Shown here: positions 16,357 through 25,006 of the stretch, in pieces
Numbering within the stretch: the first letter of the stretch is position 1
How the letters are laid out: every line of letters begins with the position of its first letter
From: an uncultured Actinomycetes bacterium
Lineage (GTDB): Bacteria; Actinomycetota; Thermoleophilia; Solirubrobacterales; Solirubrobacteraceae
NCBI GenBank assembly: GCA_937888775.1
Contig: CALAQT010000089.1
Coordinates: forward strand, 31,236-95,235
Length of the DNA stretch: 64,000 bases
Direction of reading: 5' to 3'
Program-made: the position numbers and the translations under genes
Notes under the pieces: model-generated
Told to the model about the DNA's origin: nothing
Databases searched by the model: none
Seen by the model: only the letters and a program-made list of their open reading frames with translations

Positions 16357-17580
16357 TTAGCTCCAAGCCGAGACGGGCTTTTGGGCCAGGACTTGGTAGA
16401 TCGAGGCCCAGCCGGTGGTAAAGCCCTGGCGCGCGGCGCGCAGGTACAGGCGCCAGACCCGCGCGCGCTCCTCGCCGGCCAGGCGCACGGCCTCGTCATA
16501 GCGGCCCTCGTAGCGCTCGATCCAGCGCTTGAGCGTCTCGGCGTAGTCGTCGGGCAAACCCTCGACGTGCTTGGTCACCAGTCCGGCCCGCTCCAGCGCA
16601 AGCTCTACGCGGGATAGGGGCAGCGGTACCCCGTCGGGGAACACGAACCGCTCCGAGAACGGTCCCTCATCCTCGGTGTCCAGATCCTGGAGCTTGGCGA
16701 TCCCGTGGTTGAGCAGCCGACCGCCGGGGCGCAGCAGCCCGGCGAGCAGGCCGGCGTAGAGGTCGATCCGCTCATCCCCCACGTGCTCCACCATCCCGAT
16801 ACTGGAGATCGCGTCGAAGGGCTCCTCGGCCAGTTCCCGATAGTCGGCCACGCGCAGCGTCACCAGCTCGTCCACGCCGGCGTCGCGCGCGCGCTGCTGG
16901 GCCAGCATCACCTGGGGCGCCGACAGCGTCACGCCCAGCACGCGCACGCCGTAGTTCTTGGCCGCGTGGATCGCGAAGCTGCCCCAGCCGCAGCCGACGT
17001 CGAGCACCCGCTCCCCTTCCTTGAGGGCCAGTTTGCGGCAGACCAGGTCCAGCTTGGCCTCCTGGGCCTCCTCGAGCGTGCCGGCTCCACCCGAGAAGTA
17101 GGCGCAGCTGTAGGTCATCGACTGGTCCAGGAACAGCGCAAAGAATTCGTTGCCCGCGTCGTAGTGATGGCGCACAGCCCGGCGGTCACGACCGATCGTG
17201 TGGCGCTCGCCGCGCAGTCGCAGCTCCGACGACGGCGGTCGCGGCGGGATCACCAGCCCGGTGGCGCGCAGCAGCGCAACGGCGAGCTTGGCCCGCTGGG
17301 TCAACGACAGCTCGGGTGCCTGAAACGTGTCGACCAGCCGCAGCGAGGCGTCGAGATCGTCGACGGTCAGCAGCCCGGCGGCATATGCGCGCCCCAGCCC
17401 CAGCTCGCCGGGCGCGCGCAGCACGTGGGCCAGCGCGGTCGGCGAGCGGAAGTCGAACGTCGGCGCGTCAGGCTCGGTGGCCGGCACGAACGTGCCGTCC
17501 CAGAAGTGCAGCGCGAACGGGCGGCGCGGGAGCGCCGCCTGGATCTCTCGGCGCAGTGGTGCCGTACGTGCGAACGCCAA
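16357..17580 (-). CDS. cyclopropane-fatty-acyl-phospholipid synthase
   Basis: This SAM-dependent enzyme adds a methylene group across a lipid double bond to give cyclopropane or methyl-branched chains. It has an N-terminal domain (FALHFWDGTFVPATEPDAPT), the conserved HHYDAGNEFFALFLDQSMTY block, SAM motif I VLDVGCGWGSFAIHAA near residues 192-207, and SSIGMVEHVGDE and GRLLNHGI. The frame has no ATG or GTG near the natural N-terminus. TTG 17580, 11 bp after the desaturase stop, is the best start and gives about 407 residues, the usual length. The pairing with a desaturase upstream suggests that the desaturase makes the double bond this enzyme then modifies. Confidence 0.9.
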   Translation of the reverse strand: MAFARTAPLRREIQAALPRRPFALHFWDGTFVPATEPDAPTFDFRSPTALAHVLRAPGELGLGRAYAAGLLTVDDLDASLRLVDTFQAPELSLTQRAKLAVALLRATGLVIPPRPPSSELRLRGERHTIGRDRRAVRHHYDAGNEFFALFLDQSMTYSCAYFSGGAGTLEEAQEAKLDLVCRKLALKEGERVLDVGCGWGSFAIHAAKNYGVRVLGVTLSAPQVMLAQQRARDAGVDELVTLRVADYRELAEEPFDAISSIGMVEHVGDERIDLYAGLLAGLLRPGGRLLNHGIAKLQDLDTEDEGPFSERFVFPDGVPLPLSRVELALERAGLVTKHVEGLPDDYAETLKRWIERYEGRYDEAVRLAGEERARVWRLYLRAARQGFTTGWASIYQVLAQKPVSAWS

Positions 17581-17591
17581 AGCTCGCGGGG

Positions 17592-18626
17592 TTACGTTCC
17601 CTGAACTGCCGGCATACGCTCCCGGCGAGCCGGGTCCACGCGCACGACGTCCCAGGCCAAGCCGGTCATCTCGAGCACGCGAATGATGCCCGCCGAGGGA
17701 TCGATCTGCCAGCGGCGCAGACCGTGTCGGTAGGAGGTCGGAAACGCGTGGTGATTGTTGTGCCACGACTCGCCCCAGGTGGGGATCGCCAGCCAGAACA
17801 CGTTGCGCGACTGATCCCCGGTGTCGTACTCGTGCTTGCCGAAGTAGTGGCAGACCGAATTGATGCTGAAGGTCGCGTGGTGCACGAAGAAGATGCGCGC
17901 GGCCCCTCCCCACAGGAGCGCGGTCAGCCCGCCGTCGACGGTGCCGGTGAGGGCGACTCCCAGCCCGAATGCGGCCGCCAGACCCAGCGCCACCCACAGT
18001 ACGAACGTCCGGTCAACGAACTTGATCCACGGGTCGGCGAGCAGGTCCTTGGCGTAGCGGCGCTCATCGGCCACCTCCATGTCGGAGAACACCCAGCCGA
18101 CGTGGGCGTGGCAGAAACCCCACAGTTCGCCGCGCCAACCGTGGCGGTGATCGAGATGGGGGCTGTGCGGATCGCCCTCCTCATCGGAGAACTGGTGGTG
18201 CTTGCGGTGAGTAGCCACCCAGTCGATCACCGGACCCTCGGCAGCGGCCGACCCCAGCGCGGCAAACCCCGCCCGCAGCAACCGGCTGCACTTGAAGCTG
18301 CGGTGCGTCAGCAACCGGTGAAAGCCGACCGTGACGCCGGTCCCGATCACGACGTAGAAGATCGCCAGCACAAGTAGGTCCTGCCACACGAGCAGGCCGC
18401 TGGACCAGCCGAAGAACATTCCGATCAGGACCAGGATCGGAGGCGCGCCGGTCACGACCGCGCTGGCCAGCCGATCGATGAACGGCATCGAGACCGGCCG
18501 CGTGACCGTCCCGGGCGCGACGACCCCGCTAGCGAAGACAGGCGAGTCGGATATGGGGGGATCGTCAAGCGTGGATGAATCGGGCGAAGCGGGCTCGGCA
18601 AGCGTGGCGGACGGAGTTTGTCCCAT
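17592..18626 (-). CDS. acyl-CoA/acyl-lipid delta-9 desaturase
   Basis: Membrane di-iron desaturases introduce a double bond into saturated acyl chains. All three histidine boxes are present: GFHRLLTHRSF, ATHRKHHQFSDEEGDPHSPH and WHNNHHAFPTSYRHG. Hydrophobic helices lie at about residues 58-75, 80-105 and 205-245. At 344 residues it is of usual size. ATG 18626 is preceded by AGGAGG. It is the first gene of a two-gene unit with the cyclopropane synthase, and the pair should control membrane fluidity. Confidence 0.93.
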   Translation of the reverse strand: MGQTPSATLAEPASPDSSTLDDPPISDSPVFASGVVAPGTVTRPVSMPFIDRLASAVVTGAPPILVLIGMFFGWSSGLLVWQDLLVLAIFYVVIGTGVTVGFHRLLTHRSFKCSRLLRAGFAALGSAAAEGPVIDWVATHRKHHQFSDEEGDPHSPHLDHRHGWRGELWGFCHAHVGWVFSDMEVADERRYAKDLLADPWIKFVDRTFVLWVALGLAAAFGLGVALTGTVDGGLTALLWGGAARIFFVHHATFSINSVCHYFGKHEYDTGDQSRNVFWLAIPTWGESWHNNHHAFPTSYRHGLRRWQIDPSAGIIRVLEMTGLAWDVVRVDPARRERMPAVQGT

Positions 18627-18687
18627 CGTGCCTCCTGGTTGTTGAAGTCGCCCCTGACCGCCGGCGCGCGCGATAGCTTCGATCGCG

Positions 18688-19374
18688 TTACCTGCTGTCA
18701 GGCTCGGCCATGACGCCAGTCACTTTTGGCCCAGCTTGGCTCAGTGCCTTCGACCCGCGGGATGGTACCGGCTGGAGATGATGTCCGCGTGAAGATGGTC
18801 TTAGGGCCCACGACGTCGAACCTTGCGCCGTCTTGGCGTTGATGATCCGCCCCGCGGCGAACACCCCCAGTGCCCGGGGAACGCGCACCTCGCCGGTCAC
18901 GCCGTCGAGCGCCACCTCGATGAACTGGGCGCCGAACGAGTGACGCGACAGCGGCTCGTCGGCCTCGACGTCCTCAGCGGTGTCGACTCGCACCTCACGC
19001 TGTGCCGGGTCGGCCGTCTGATCGAGCTGGCCCGGGGTGCAGTAGCCGCACTGAAACGCGTCGTGCTCGATGAACGCCTGCTGCATCACCGTCAGCGAAT
19101 CGCCGTCGGCGAGCCCCTCGACGGTGGTCGGCTCGGCGCCGTCGTGGGCCACCGCCAGGGCCAGGCACGCATTGGCGCGACGGCCGTCGATCAGGATCGT
19201 GCAGGCGCCGCACTGCCCGTGGTCACATCCCTTCTTGGCCCCGTGCTCGCGCAGCAGGTCCGGCCGCGAGGTGCGCGTGTCGATCGTCAGCTGATGATCG
19301 ACGCCGTTGATGCGCAGCCTGATGTCGTCGAGAACGGGCGGCGCGATCGCGCCGCTGGAATCCAATCCGGTCAC
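18688..19374 (-). pseudogene. fossil aldehyde/xanthine oxidase-type locus: [2Fe-2S] subunit fused to large-subunit tail
   Basis: Residues 1-115 are the N-terminal part of a PaoA/YagT-like iron-sulphur subunit, with GCDHGQCGACTILIDGR, NACLALAVAH and CGYCTPGQ. It then stops abruptly before the second half of the helical cluster (the CRCTGY block is missing). From about residue 120 the same frame reads VEADEPLSRHSFGAQFIEVA, TGEVRVPRALGVFAAGR and IINAKTA, which belong to the C-terminal part of the molybdenum subunit (PaoC/YagR type). Thus a roughly 3-kb internal deletion removed the end of the small subunit, the whole FAD subunit and most of the large subunit, and fused the ends in frame. The product could not form the second cluster. 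Confidence 0.75.
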
Positions 19375-19503
19375 GGGCGAGAGCTACCCGCCGTCCGGCG
19401 GCGTCTAACCGCCGGCCTGGTGTGTCTCAAACGGCGGCCTGGTGTGTCTCGACCGGCGCCGAGGCAGCCAGCGGTGGCTACCGGCGCGGGCTGCCGGCGC
19501 TGG

Positions 19504-21756
19504 CTAACCGGCGCGCAGGCCACCGGGCGCGTTCACGTACGGCTGGTAGGCGCGACACGGCTCGCCGCGCAGGCCGGGGCACGGGGGCAGGCCGGTCGGC
19601 ACCGAGACCCCCGGCACGACCGGGAGGATCACCCGCGAGGGCAGCTTGGGACCGTGGCCGATCGTCACCGTGGCGCTCCCGGCCGGGATCGTCTGCGCGA
19701 ACGACCACACGGGCTGATCGCCGTCGGGCGCCGACACGGTGATCCGGATCCGCGACCCCTTGCGGTAGGCGTGACCCTCGTAGTAGAGCGGCACGGTCAG
19801 CTCGCTGAATCGCCCCCCGGGCAGTGGAGCGGCGTCCGCCCGCGTCAGCGAGGGTACCGGCTCCAGCAGCGTGCTCTTGGCGGGATCGAGCTTGCGCTCG
19901 CTGGCGCGCAACCACCCGTCCTGGACGAAGGTCTCCTTGCCGTCGGGCCGGATCTCGGACACCGTGACCTGCAGGTCGACGCTGGGCACCGAGGCGCGGA
20001 TCCACAGCTGCACGGCTCCGCCGCCGATCACCACCGTGTTGGCGCTCAGCGGCGCGGTCACATAGGACGCGGCGGTCGCAGACGGATTCTGCGCCCACTG
20101 ATAGGCCGGCGTCTCCGTCCATAGCCCGCCGGGACTGCCGTCGTCGGCCCCGGTGAAGGAGGTCGCTGGGCGCGCCTGCTTGTCCCACTTGAACTGATCG
20201 GCTGCGGCCTGGCTCGGTACCTTGGCCGTCAGCCCTCCGCCGGCCGACAGGTACCAGGACGTCGCCTGCGTGCCGGGAATCGGGAAGCGGGAGAACGAGT
20301 GCTCGAACGCCGGCACCGGGGACCCGGGGGCCGCCGGGTCCCCGGCGCCGTTGTCGAACATCACCCGCACCTGGGGCAGCGCCTCGAACGCATGCAAAGC
20401 GGCGGCGTAGGTCGGCTGGGACTGAATCGGATCGGGGGGAAGCTGGACGTTGGGAACCCCCAGCGCGGTGGTGTAGATCAACGGCGCCTCGGCCTTGACG
20501 GCGGCCGCTAGATGTGGCGCCCGGCGGGCGACGAACAGCTCCAGGAAGTCATACCAGCGCGTGAAGGTAGCGGGATCAAGCGAGTCACCGTGGACACCGT
20601 TGGTGAACGTGAACCACTTGTGGCTGGTGCCCGTGAAGTCCTGGGCCAGATCGGCGCAGTGGCCGCCGGTCTGCTCATCGGTCCACTGGCAGGCCAGGTA
20701 TACGGGCGCCTTGATCTTGTGCACGAACGTAACCGGCGCCACCGGATCGGCGACCGCGGGCACGTAGAACTGGTTGGCATAGACCTTGCTGACCTGGTTG
20801 ACCGCTTCGCCGTGGAGGACCTGGTTGGCCTTACAGGTCTGATCGCCGCCCTGGATCCGCTTCAGCGCCCACGGCTGGCCCCCGGTCGCCGATGCGGGCT
20901 CGGCGTCGTGCACGCGCTGCTCGGTCCAATTCAGCGCGAAGCCGGTGTTGAGGATGCCGCCTGGGTAAAGCGTCGTGGCGCTGTCGTCGAGCACCGACAG
21001 CGGCGCGATCGCCGCCAGGTCAGGCGGATCGGTCTCGGCCACGAACAGCTGGCTGATACCGCCGTAGGAGATCCCCATCATGCCGACCTTGTGGTGCAGC
21101 ACCCAAGGCTGGTGGGCGACCGTCTCGATCACGTCGTAGCCATCGAGGCCCTGCAGCGGCTCAAAATAGTCAAACGATCCCCCCGAGCAACCGGTGCCGC
21201 GCATGTTGACGTCGACCACCGCGAAGCCGAGCAGGTTGGCGATCGTCGCGATCCCGCTGTCAGGTCCGGCGGGGTCGGCATATCCGTAACCGGCGTACTC
21301 GACCAGCGTCGGGTAGGGACCCTTGCTGGCCGAAGGAAGGTGCACGTAGATCGCCAGCTTGGTGCCGTCGCGCGTGGTCAGATACCCGTAGCCGTGGGCG
21401 GCAATCTTCTGGTTGTAGATCTTGGTGCTCGGGGGCGCCGATCGATCCGAGAGCACGGTCAGCGGCTTGGACTGAGACGCTGAGCGGCCGCTCCCCTGAA
21501 GGACCCGATAACCGCGTCCGGGCGTGACATTGCGAAACACCAGCCCACCGAGCGAGTCCGCATGGCGCGAGGCGATGACCCTCCCGCGGCTGTTGACCAG
21601 CTTGAGCAGACTGCCAGCGCGGACCCCGGTGACGTAGACCTGCTCAGCGCTGCCGTGGGCGATGAACTTCGCGGGGATGACCCGGGTCTTGGCCTGGGCG
21701 ATCGACGCCGTGGCCAAGACGGCCAGCGCCAGCAGGGTTGCGGAGATCACGCGCAT
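19504..21756 (-). CDS. secreted CocE/NonD (X-Pro dipeptidyl-peptidase S15-type) hydrolase
   Basis: From ATG 21756 the protein has 750 residues and a signal peptide (ISATLLALAVLATASIAQA), so it is exported. After an extra beta-rich N-terminal region of about 110 residues, an S15-type alpha/beta-hydrolase domain follows. It has LVEYAGYGYADP, VVDVNMRGTGCSGGSFDYF and the nucleophile elbow GMMGISYGGISQLF. A C-terminal jelly-roll X-Pro domain (LTVPLYYEGHAYRKGSRIRI) completes it. Several cysteines (GTGCSG, QTCKAN, LACQW, GHCADL) fit an extracellular protein. Substrate is unknown: peptides, esters or amides are all possible. Upstream codons to 21879 are rejected because they precede a good signal peptide. 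Confidence 0.88.
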   Translation of the reverse strand: MRVISATLLALAVLATASIAQAKTRVIPAKFIAHGSAEQVYVTGVRAGSLLKLVNSRGRVIASRHADSLGGLVFRNVTPGRGYRVLQGSGRSASQSKPLTVLSDRSAPPSTKIYNQKIAAHGYGYLTTRDGTKLAIYVHLPSASKGPYPTLVEYAGYGYADPAGPDSGIATIANLLGFAVVDVNMRGTGCSGGSFDYFEPLQGLDGYDVIETVAHQPWVLHHKVGMMGISYGGISQLFVAETDPPDLAAIAPLSVLDDSATTLYPGGILNTGFALNWTEQRVHDAEPASATGGQPWALKRIQGGDQTCKANQVLHGEAVNQVSKVYANQFYVPAVADPVAPVTFVHKIKAPVYLACQWTDEQTGGHCADLAQDFTGTSHKWFTFTNGVHGDSLDPATFTRWYDFLELFVARRAPHLAAAVKAEAPLIYTTALGVPNVQLPPDPIQSQPTYAAALHAFEALPQVRVMFDNGAGDPAAPGSPVPAFEHSFSRFPIPGTQATSWYLSAGGGLTAKVPSQAAADQFKWDKQARPATSFTGADDGSPGGLWTETPAYQWAQNPSATAASYVTAPLSANTVVIGGGAVQLWIRASVPSVDLQVTVSEIRPDGKETFVQDGWLRASERKLDPAKSTLLEPVPSLTRADAAPLPGGRFSELTVPLYYEGHAYRKGSRIRITVSAPDGDQPVWSFAQTIPAGSATVTIGHGPKLPSRVILPVVPGVSVPTGLPPCPGLRGEPCRAYQPYVNAPGGLRAG

Positions 21757-22035
21757 CGCGCCAACCCTACGGTCCGGGGAGACAGAAGCGCGCCGCACCC
21801 GGTCGCGCGACCACCGGCCGACGACTGACGCATCCGGCGCCCAACGCCGGGCGCCCTCTGCTCCCCGCATCACCGTCACGCCGGGTGCGCGCGCCCGCGC
21901 CCGCGACTGGCGAGATCGCGGCCCGAGCGTCAGGTGGAGCGAGCGGGAAACGGCGCAATGAAAAGAGCGAGGGGGCTGGAAGTCCTCCGGGGCTCGTGAA
22001 CGTCTGGGAAGTTCCGGTCGACATTGGGTTTCAAG

Positions 22036-22148
22036 CCGGGCAACTTCTCACTCGTGCACGTCCAGACGACGATTGCGAAGTTGGCCGCGATGATCATCGT
22101 CGACTTCCCAACGGCTGCTTCGCCGCGCACCAGTGCGAAGTTGCCCGG
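22036..22148. repeat. long imperfect inverted repeat centred on GATGATCATC
   Basis: CCGGGCAACTTC at 22036 is mirrored by GAAGTTGCCCGG ending at 22148. Many intermediate positions also match around the palindrome GATGATCATC (22089-22098), with one 3-base length difference. Read on the minus strand the whole segment is open and spells DPGNFALVRGEAAVGKSTMI, resembling a P-loop ATPase motif; the plus strand reads a similar PGNFSLVHV. It lies in a 570-bp region (21757-22323) that otherwise holds no supported gene. Confidence 0.55.
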
Positions 22149-22323
22149 ATCCACGCCCCGCGCCCAGGGTCATAGACGGCGCGCCGGCCGTCCTGACCAG
22201 CATCCTGTCGCCAGCGATGTTTCTCGCCCCTCACTCCGATATCAGGTGCTGATCACCGAGGCCGACCGCGACTCCGGATCGGGCTCCGGGGCCCGCCCAG
22301 ACGCCGCCATAGCCCGTTCGCCG

Positions 22324-22782
22324 CTAGCGGCCGAGGACCCGCAGCAGCTCCCGGGCGCGCAACGGGACGACCGCGAGCTGCTCCCGGACCTGCGACAGGC
22401 CGGCCCGCAGCTCGGCGTCGCCGACGTCCACGGGCCTCAGCGAATCCTGCAGGACGGCGATTGTCTGGTCGGCCTGACCGGCGGCCTGCACGGCGTGGCC
22501 GACCAGCTCGCTGACCGACTGCGACTGCACCCCCGGCGAGACCGGCTGGAACGACTGGGACGGAAATCCGTATCGCCCGGCGAACTCGGTGTGGGTCCGC
22601 TGCGCTCTTCCGTAGGCGAGCTGCACGGGCCGGAACAGCCCTTCCTCCAACTGCTCTCCGGAGCGTTCGTCAAGCTGCTCGTAGGCCTCGCCCAGGCAGG
22701 CCAACGCCTGCGCGATCTGGTCGGTGGCCAGCGCCACGTCTTCCAGTAGCTGCTCCCTGGCCTCGGCAGTTGAGTAGGACAT
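22324..22782 (-). CDS. hypothetical helical protein
   Basis: This 152-residue ORF starts at ATG 22782 and has coding-type composition: acidic and glutamine-rich, with almost wholly helical heptad-like text (REQLLEDVALATDQIAQALA, LREQLAVVPLRARELLRVLG). A short YGFPSQSFQP loop lies in the middle. I do not recognise a family. It has no signal peptide or membrane segment. It is on the same strand as the HxlR regulator upstream, 60 bp away, and could share its transcript. A coiled-coil or four-helix-bundle fold is the most that can be inferred. Confidence 0.6.
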   Translation of the reverse strand: MSYSTAEAREQLLEDVALATDQIAQALACLGEAYEQLDERSGEQLEEGLFRPVQLAYGRAQRTHTEFAGRYGFPSQSFQPVSPGVQSQSVSELVGHAVQAAGQADQTIAVLQDSLRPVDVGDAELRAGLSQVREQLAVVPLRARELLRVLGR

Positions 22783-22843
22783 CGCTCCAGGTTAGACCGC
22801 CGCGCCGCCGATCGCGAAGTTCTGTGTCGTGATTCGAGGGATT

Positions 22844-23506
22844 TCACGACACCGGGTGGCGCTCTTGTGCGAAGGACCGCAGGAAGCGCCGGACCGCCGC
22901 ACGGCGACCGCGCAGCGTGACCGTTCCACCCTCCAGCGCTTCCTCTAGCCGCTGCCCGTGCCACAGCAAACTCGCGAGCGTGCCGGAATCGGTTTCGATC
23001 GTCGCGTCGGGGTCGGTGGCCAGGCCCCGAGCGACCTCCAGCCGCCCGTCGGTCACCTGCAGCGCGAACGGCTGATCGTCGAGGCACAGCTGGTAGCGGG
23101 CGCCGGTGTCTCCGGCGGGGACCGGATCGAACATCGTCTTGAGCGCGACCGCCAGCGCGTCGACGCTGAGCCCGCCGCTGCCGGCGGCGATTGGCGCTTG
23201 GCTGCCCCAGCGACCGAGCGCCAGCAGAACCGGCTCGAGCTCGTGGCCCCAGGCCGTCAGCTCGTAGATCTTGGAGGCGGCCGGCGGTGGCAGCTTGCGC
23301 CGGGCGACGATCCCGTCGCGCTCGAGCCCGCGCAGGCGCTGGGCCAGCACGTCGGGACTGAGGTTGGGCAAACCCTCGCGCAGATCGGTGAATCGCTTGG
23401 GTCCGAGCAGCAGCTCGCGCGCCACCAGCAGCGCCCAGCGCTCCCCGATCAGATCGAGCGCGCGGGCGATCCCGCACGAATCGCGGTATGTGCGTCCCTG
23501 GGCCAT
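22844..23506 (-). CDS. HxlR-family regulator with C-terminal SCP2-like domain
   Basis: HxlR proteins are winged-helix regulators that often sense redox state or small molecules. Residues 1-95 are the HxlR domain (CGIARALDLIGERWALLVAR, FTDLREGLPNLSPDVLAQRL, IYELTAWGHELEPVLLALG), with the conserved N-terminal cysteine of the family. Residues 120-220 are an SCP2/sterol-carrier-like domain (LCLDDQPFALQVTDGRLEVA, TIETDSGTLASLLWHG). That fusion is common in Actinobacteria and suggests that a lipid or other hydrophobic ligand controls DNA binding. ATG 23506 is chosen; the frame also opens at 23533. It is divergent from the DUF899 gene, with a palindrome between them. Confidence 0.88.
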   Translation of the reverse strand: MAQGRTYRDSCGIARALDLIGERWALLVARELLLGPKRFTDLREGLPNLSPDVLAQRLRGLERDGIVARRKLPPPAASKIYELTAWGHELEPVLLALGRWGSQAPIAAGSGGLSVDALAVALKTMFDPVPAGDTGARYQLCLDDQPFALQVTDGRLEVARGLATDPDATIETDSGTLASLLWHGQRLEEALEGGTVTLRGRRAAVRRFLRSFAQERHPVS

Positions 23507-23547
23507 GACATGAAGTCTAGCCAAATAAATCATTTAATAAGATGTTT

Positions 23548-23578
23548 TAGTTGTGTTTTCCAACTATTTGCTAGGGTA
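23548..23578 (+). promoter_or_regulatory. AT-rich divergent promoter with TAGTTG/CAACTA operator-like repeat
   Basis: The 100-bp gap between the HxlR gene and the DUF899 gene is strikingly AT-rich for this genome. It holds TAGTTG-N7-CAACTA (23548-23566), a perfect 6-bp inverted repeat, followed by TAGGGT (23573-23578), a TANNNT -10 candidate about 30 bp before the ATG at 23609. The layout fits autoregulation by the adjacent HxlR protein and control of the plus-strand gene. Confidence 0.5.
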
Positions 23579-23608
23579 GCCCGTTCGTCACCAAACGAGG
23601 AGGGCCGG

Positions 23609-24329
23609 ATGGGCTTCCCGCAGGTCGTCTCGGAAACCGAATGGCGCCAAGCGCACGAGCGCCTGCTGGCGCAGGAGAAGGAGCACACCCGCCAGCGCGA
23701 CGCGCTCGCCGCGCAGCGCCGACGGCTGCCGGTCGCTCGGGTGGACCAGGAGTACGAGTTCGAGGGCCCCGCCGGGGGCGGTGAAGCTGACCGGCCTGTT
23801 CGCGGGACGGCGCCAGCTGATCGTCTACCACTTCATCTTCGCCCCCGGCGTGCACGGCTGGCCGTCGGCGGGCTGCCCCGGATACTCGATGTTCGTCGAC
23901 CAGATCGGCGAGCTCGCCCACTTCCACGCCCGTGACACGTCGCTGGTCCTGATCTCCCGTGCGCCGCTGGCCCGCCTGGAGGCCTACCGCGAGCGCATGG
24001 GCTGGGCGATCCCGTGGTTCTCATCGCAGAACAGCTCGTTCAACGACGACTTCGGCCTGACCCGCGGCGATTCGGAGAGCTTCGGCCTGAGCGTCTTCAT
24101 CCGCGACGATGACGACCGGGTCTACCGCAGCTACTTCACCTCCCAGCGGGGGGTCGAGGCACTCGGCAGCGTGTGGAGCTTTCTCGATCTCACCCCCCTG
24201 GGCCGCCAGGAGACTTGGGAGGACTCGCCCCCGGAGCGACCCCAGAGCCGGCCGTATCAGTGGTGGCGCCGCCACGACGAATACGGTTCCGTCGCCGAGG
24301 CAGCCGCCGGCTCAGGAGCGCGGCGGTGA
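23609..24329 (+). pseudogene. DUF899 thioredoxin-like gene with a +1 frameshift
   Basis: ATG 23609, preceded by GAGGAGG, starts a DUF899-family protein (thioredoxin-like fold, often called CalU12-like). Residues 1-55 (FPQVVSETEWRQAHERLLAQ, RVDQEYEFEGPAG) are in one frame. The rest (KLTGLFAGRRQLIVYHFIFA, GCPGYSMFVDQIGELAHFHA, MGWAIPWFSSQNSSFNDDFG) continues in the next frame from about 23780. Removing one G from the five-G run at 23774-23778 restores EGPAGAVKLTGLF exactly as in the family. The gene is otherwise complete, so this may be a sequencing error in a homopolymer or a very recent mutation. Its stop overlaps the start of the next gene (GTGA). Confidence 0.75.
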
Positions 24330-24955
24330 GCGCCCGTCAGAGCTATCAACCCGGCGTCCCCTGCTGGGTCGATGCGATCTCCGACGACGCCGGGGCGGCG
24401 ATGCGGTTCTACGCGGGAGTGTTCGGCTGGGAGTTCAGCGGACCCGGAGCGATCCCGGGCGATCCGCCCGGCGAGTACTACGTGGCCCAGCTCCGGGGCC
24501 GCGACGTGGCGGGGATCGGTCAGGCGCCCGGCGGTTCACCCCCGCCACCGCCGGCGTGGAACACGCAGGTGTCGGTCGCCAGCGCCGACGAGACCACCCG
24601 GCGCGCGCGTCAGGCCGGCGCGACGATCCTGGCCCAGCCCTTCGACGCGCCGCCGGCGGGCCGAACCGCGGTGCTGGCGGATCCGACGGGTGCGGCCCTG
24701 TGCGTCTGGGAGCCGGGCGAGCGGCACGGCGCGGCGCTGGTCAACGAACCGTCGGCCTGGGCGATGAGCACGCTGCACACCGACGACCCAGAGCGGTGCA
24801 AGGCTTTCTACAGCGAGCTGTTCGGATGGGGCTCGGATGCGTTCGGGCCCGAGGGGAGCGGGGTCGAGCTGTTTCGTCTGCCGGGTTACATCGGCGGCGA
24901 GGCCGAGCAGCCCGTCCCGCGCGACGTGGTCGCGGTGCTGGGCCCGGGGGGCTGA
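24326..24955 (+). CDS. VOC-family (glyoxalase-like) protein, C-terminally shortened
   Basis: Vicinal-oxygen-chelate proteins bind a metal between beta-alpha-beta-beta-beta repeats. This 209-residue product has a complete first module (PCWVDAISDDAGAAMRFYAG, VFGWEFSGPG, ATILAQPFDAPPAGRTAVLA, DPTGAALCVWEPG). The start of a second module follows (MSTLHTDDPERCKAFYSELF, FRLPGYIGGEAEQPVPRDVV). Two-module relatives run some 50 residues further, so the second module lacks its last strands. GTG 24326 overlaps the stop of the DUF899 gene, so they form a unit under the same promoter. Function is unknown; such proteins are often called hydroxylases or antibiotic-resistance-like without evidence. Confidence 0.78.
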   Translation: MSARQSYQPGVPCWVDAISDDAGAAMRFYAGVFGWEFSGPGAIPGDPPGEYYVAQLRGRDVAGIGQAPGGSPPPPPAWNTQVSVASADETTRRARQAGATILAQPFDAPPAGRTAVLADPTGAALCVWEPGERHGAALVNEPSAWAMSTLHTDDPERCKAFYSELFGWGSDAFGPEGSGVELFRLPGYIGGEAEQPVPRDVVAVLGPGG

Positions 24956-25006
24956 GCGGGACGCGCGCTTGAACGCCCCAGCCGCGCTTGGGCGGCCCGT
25001 GATTTC

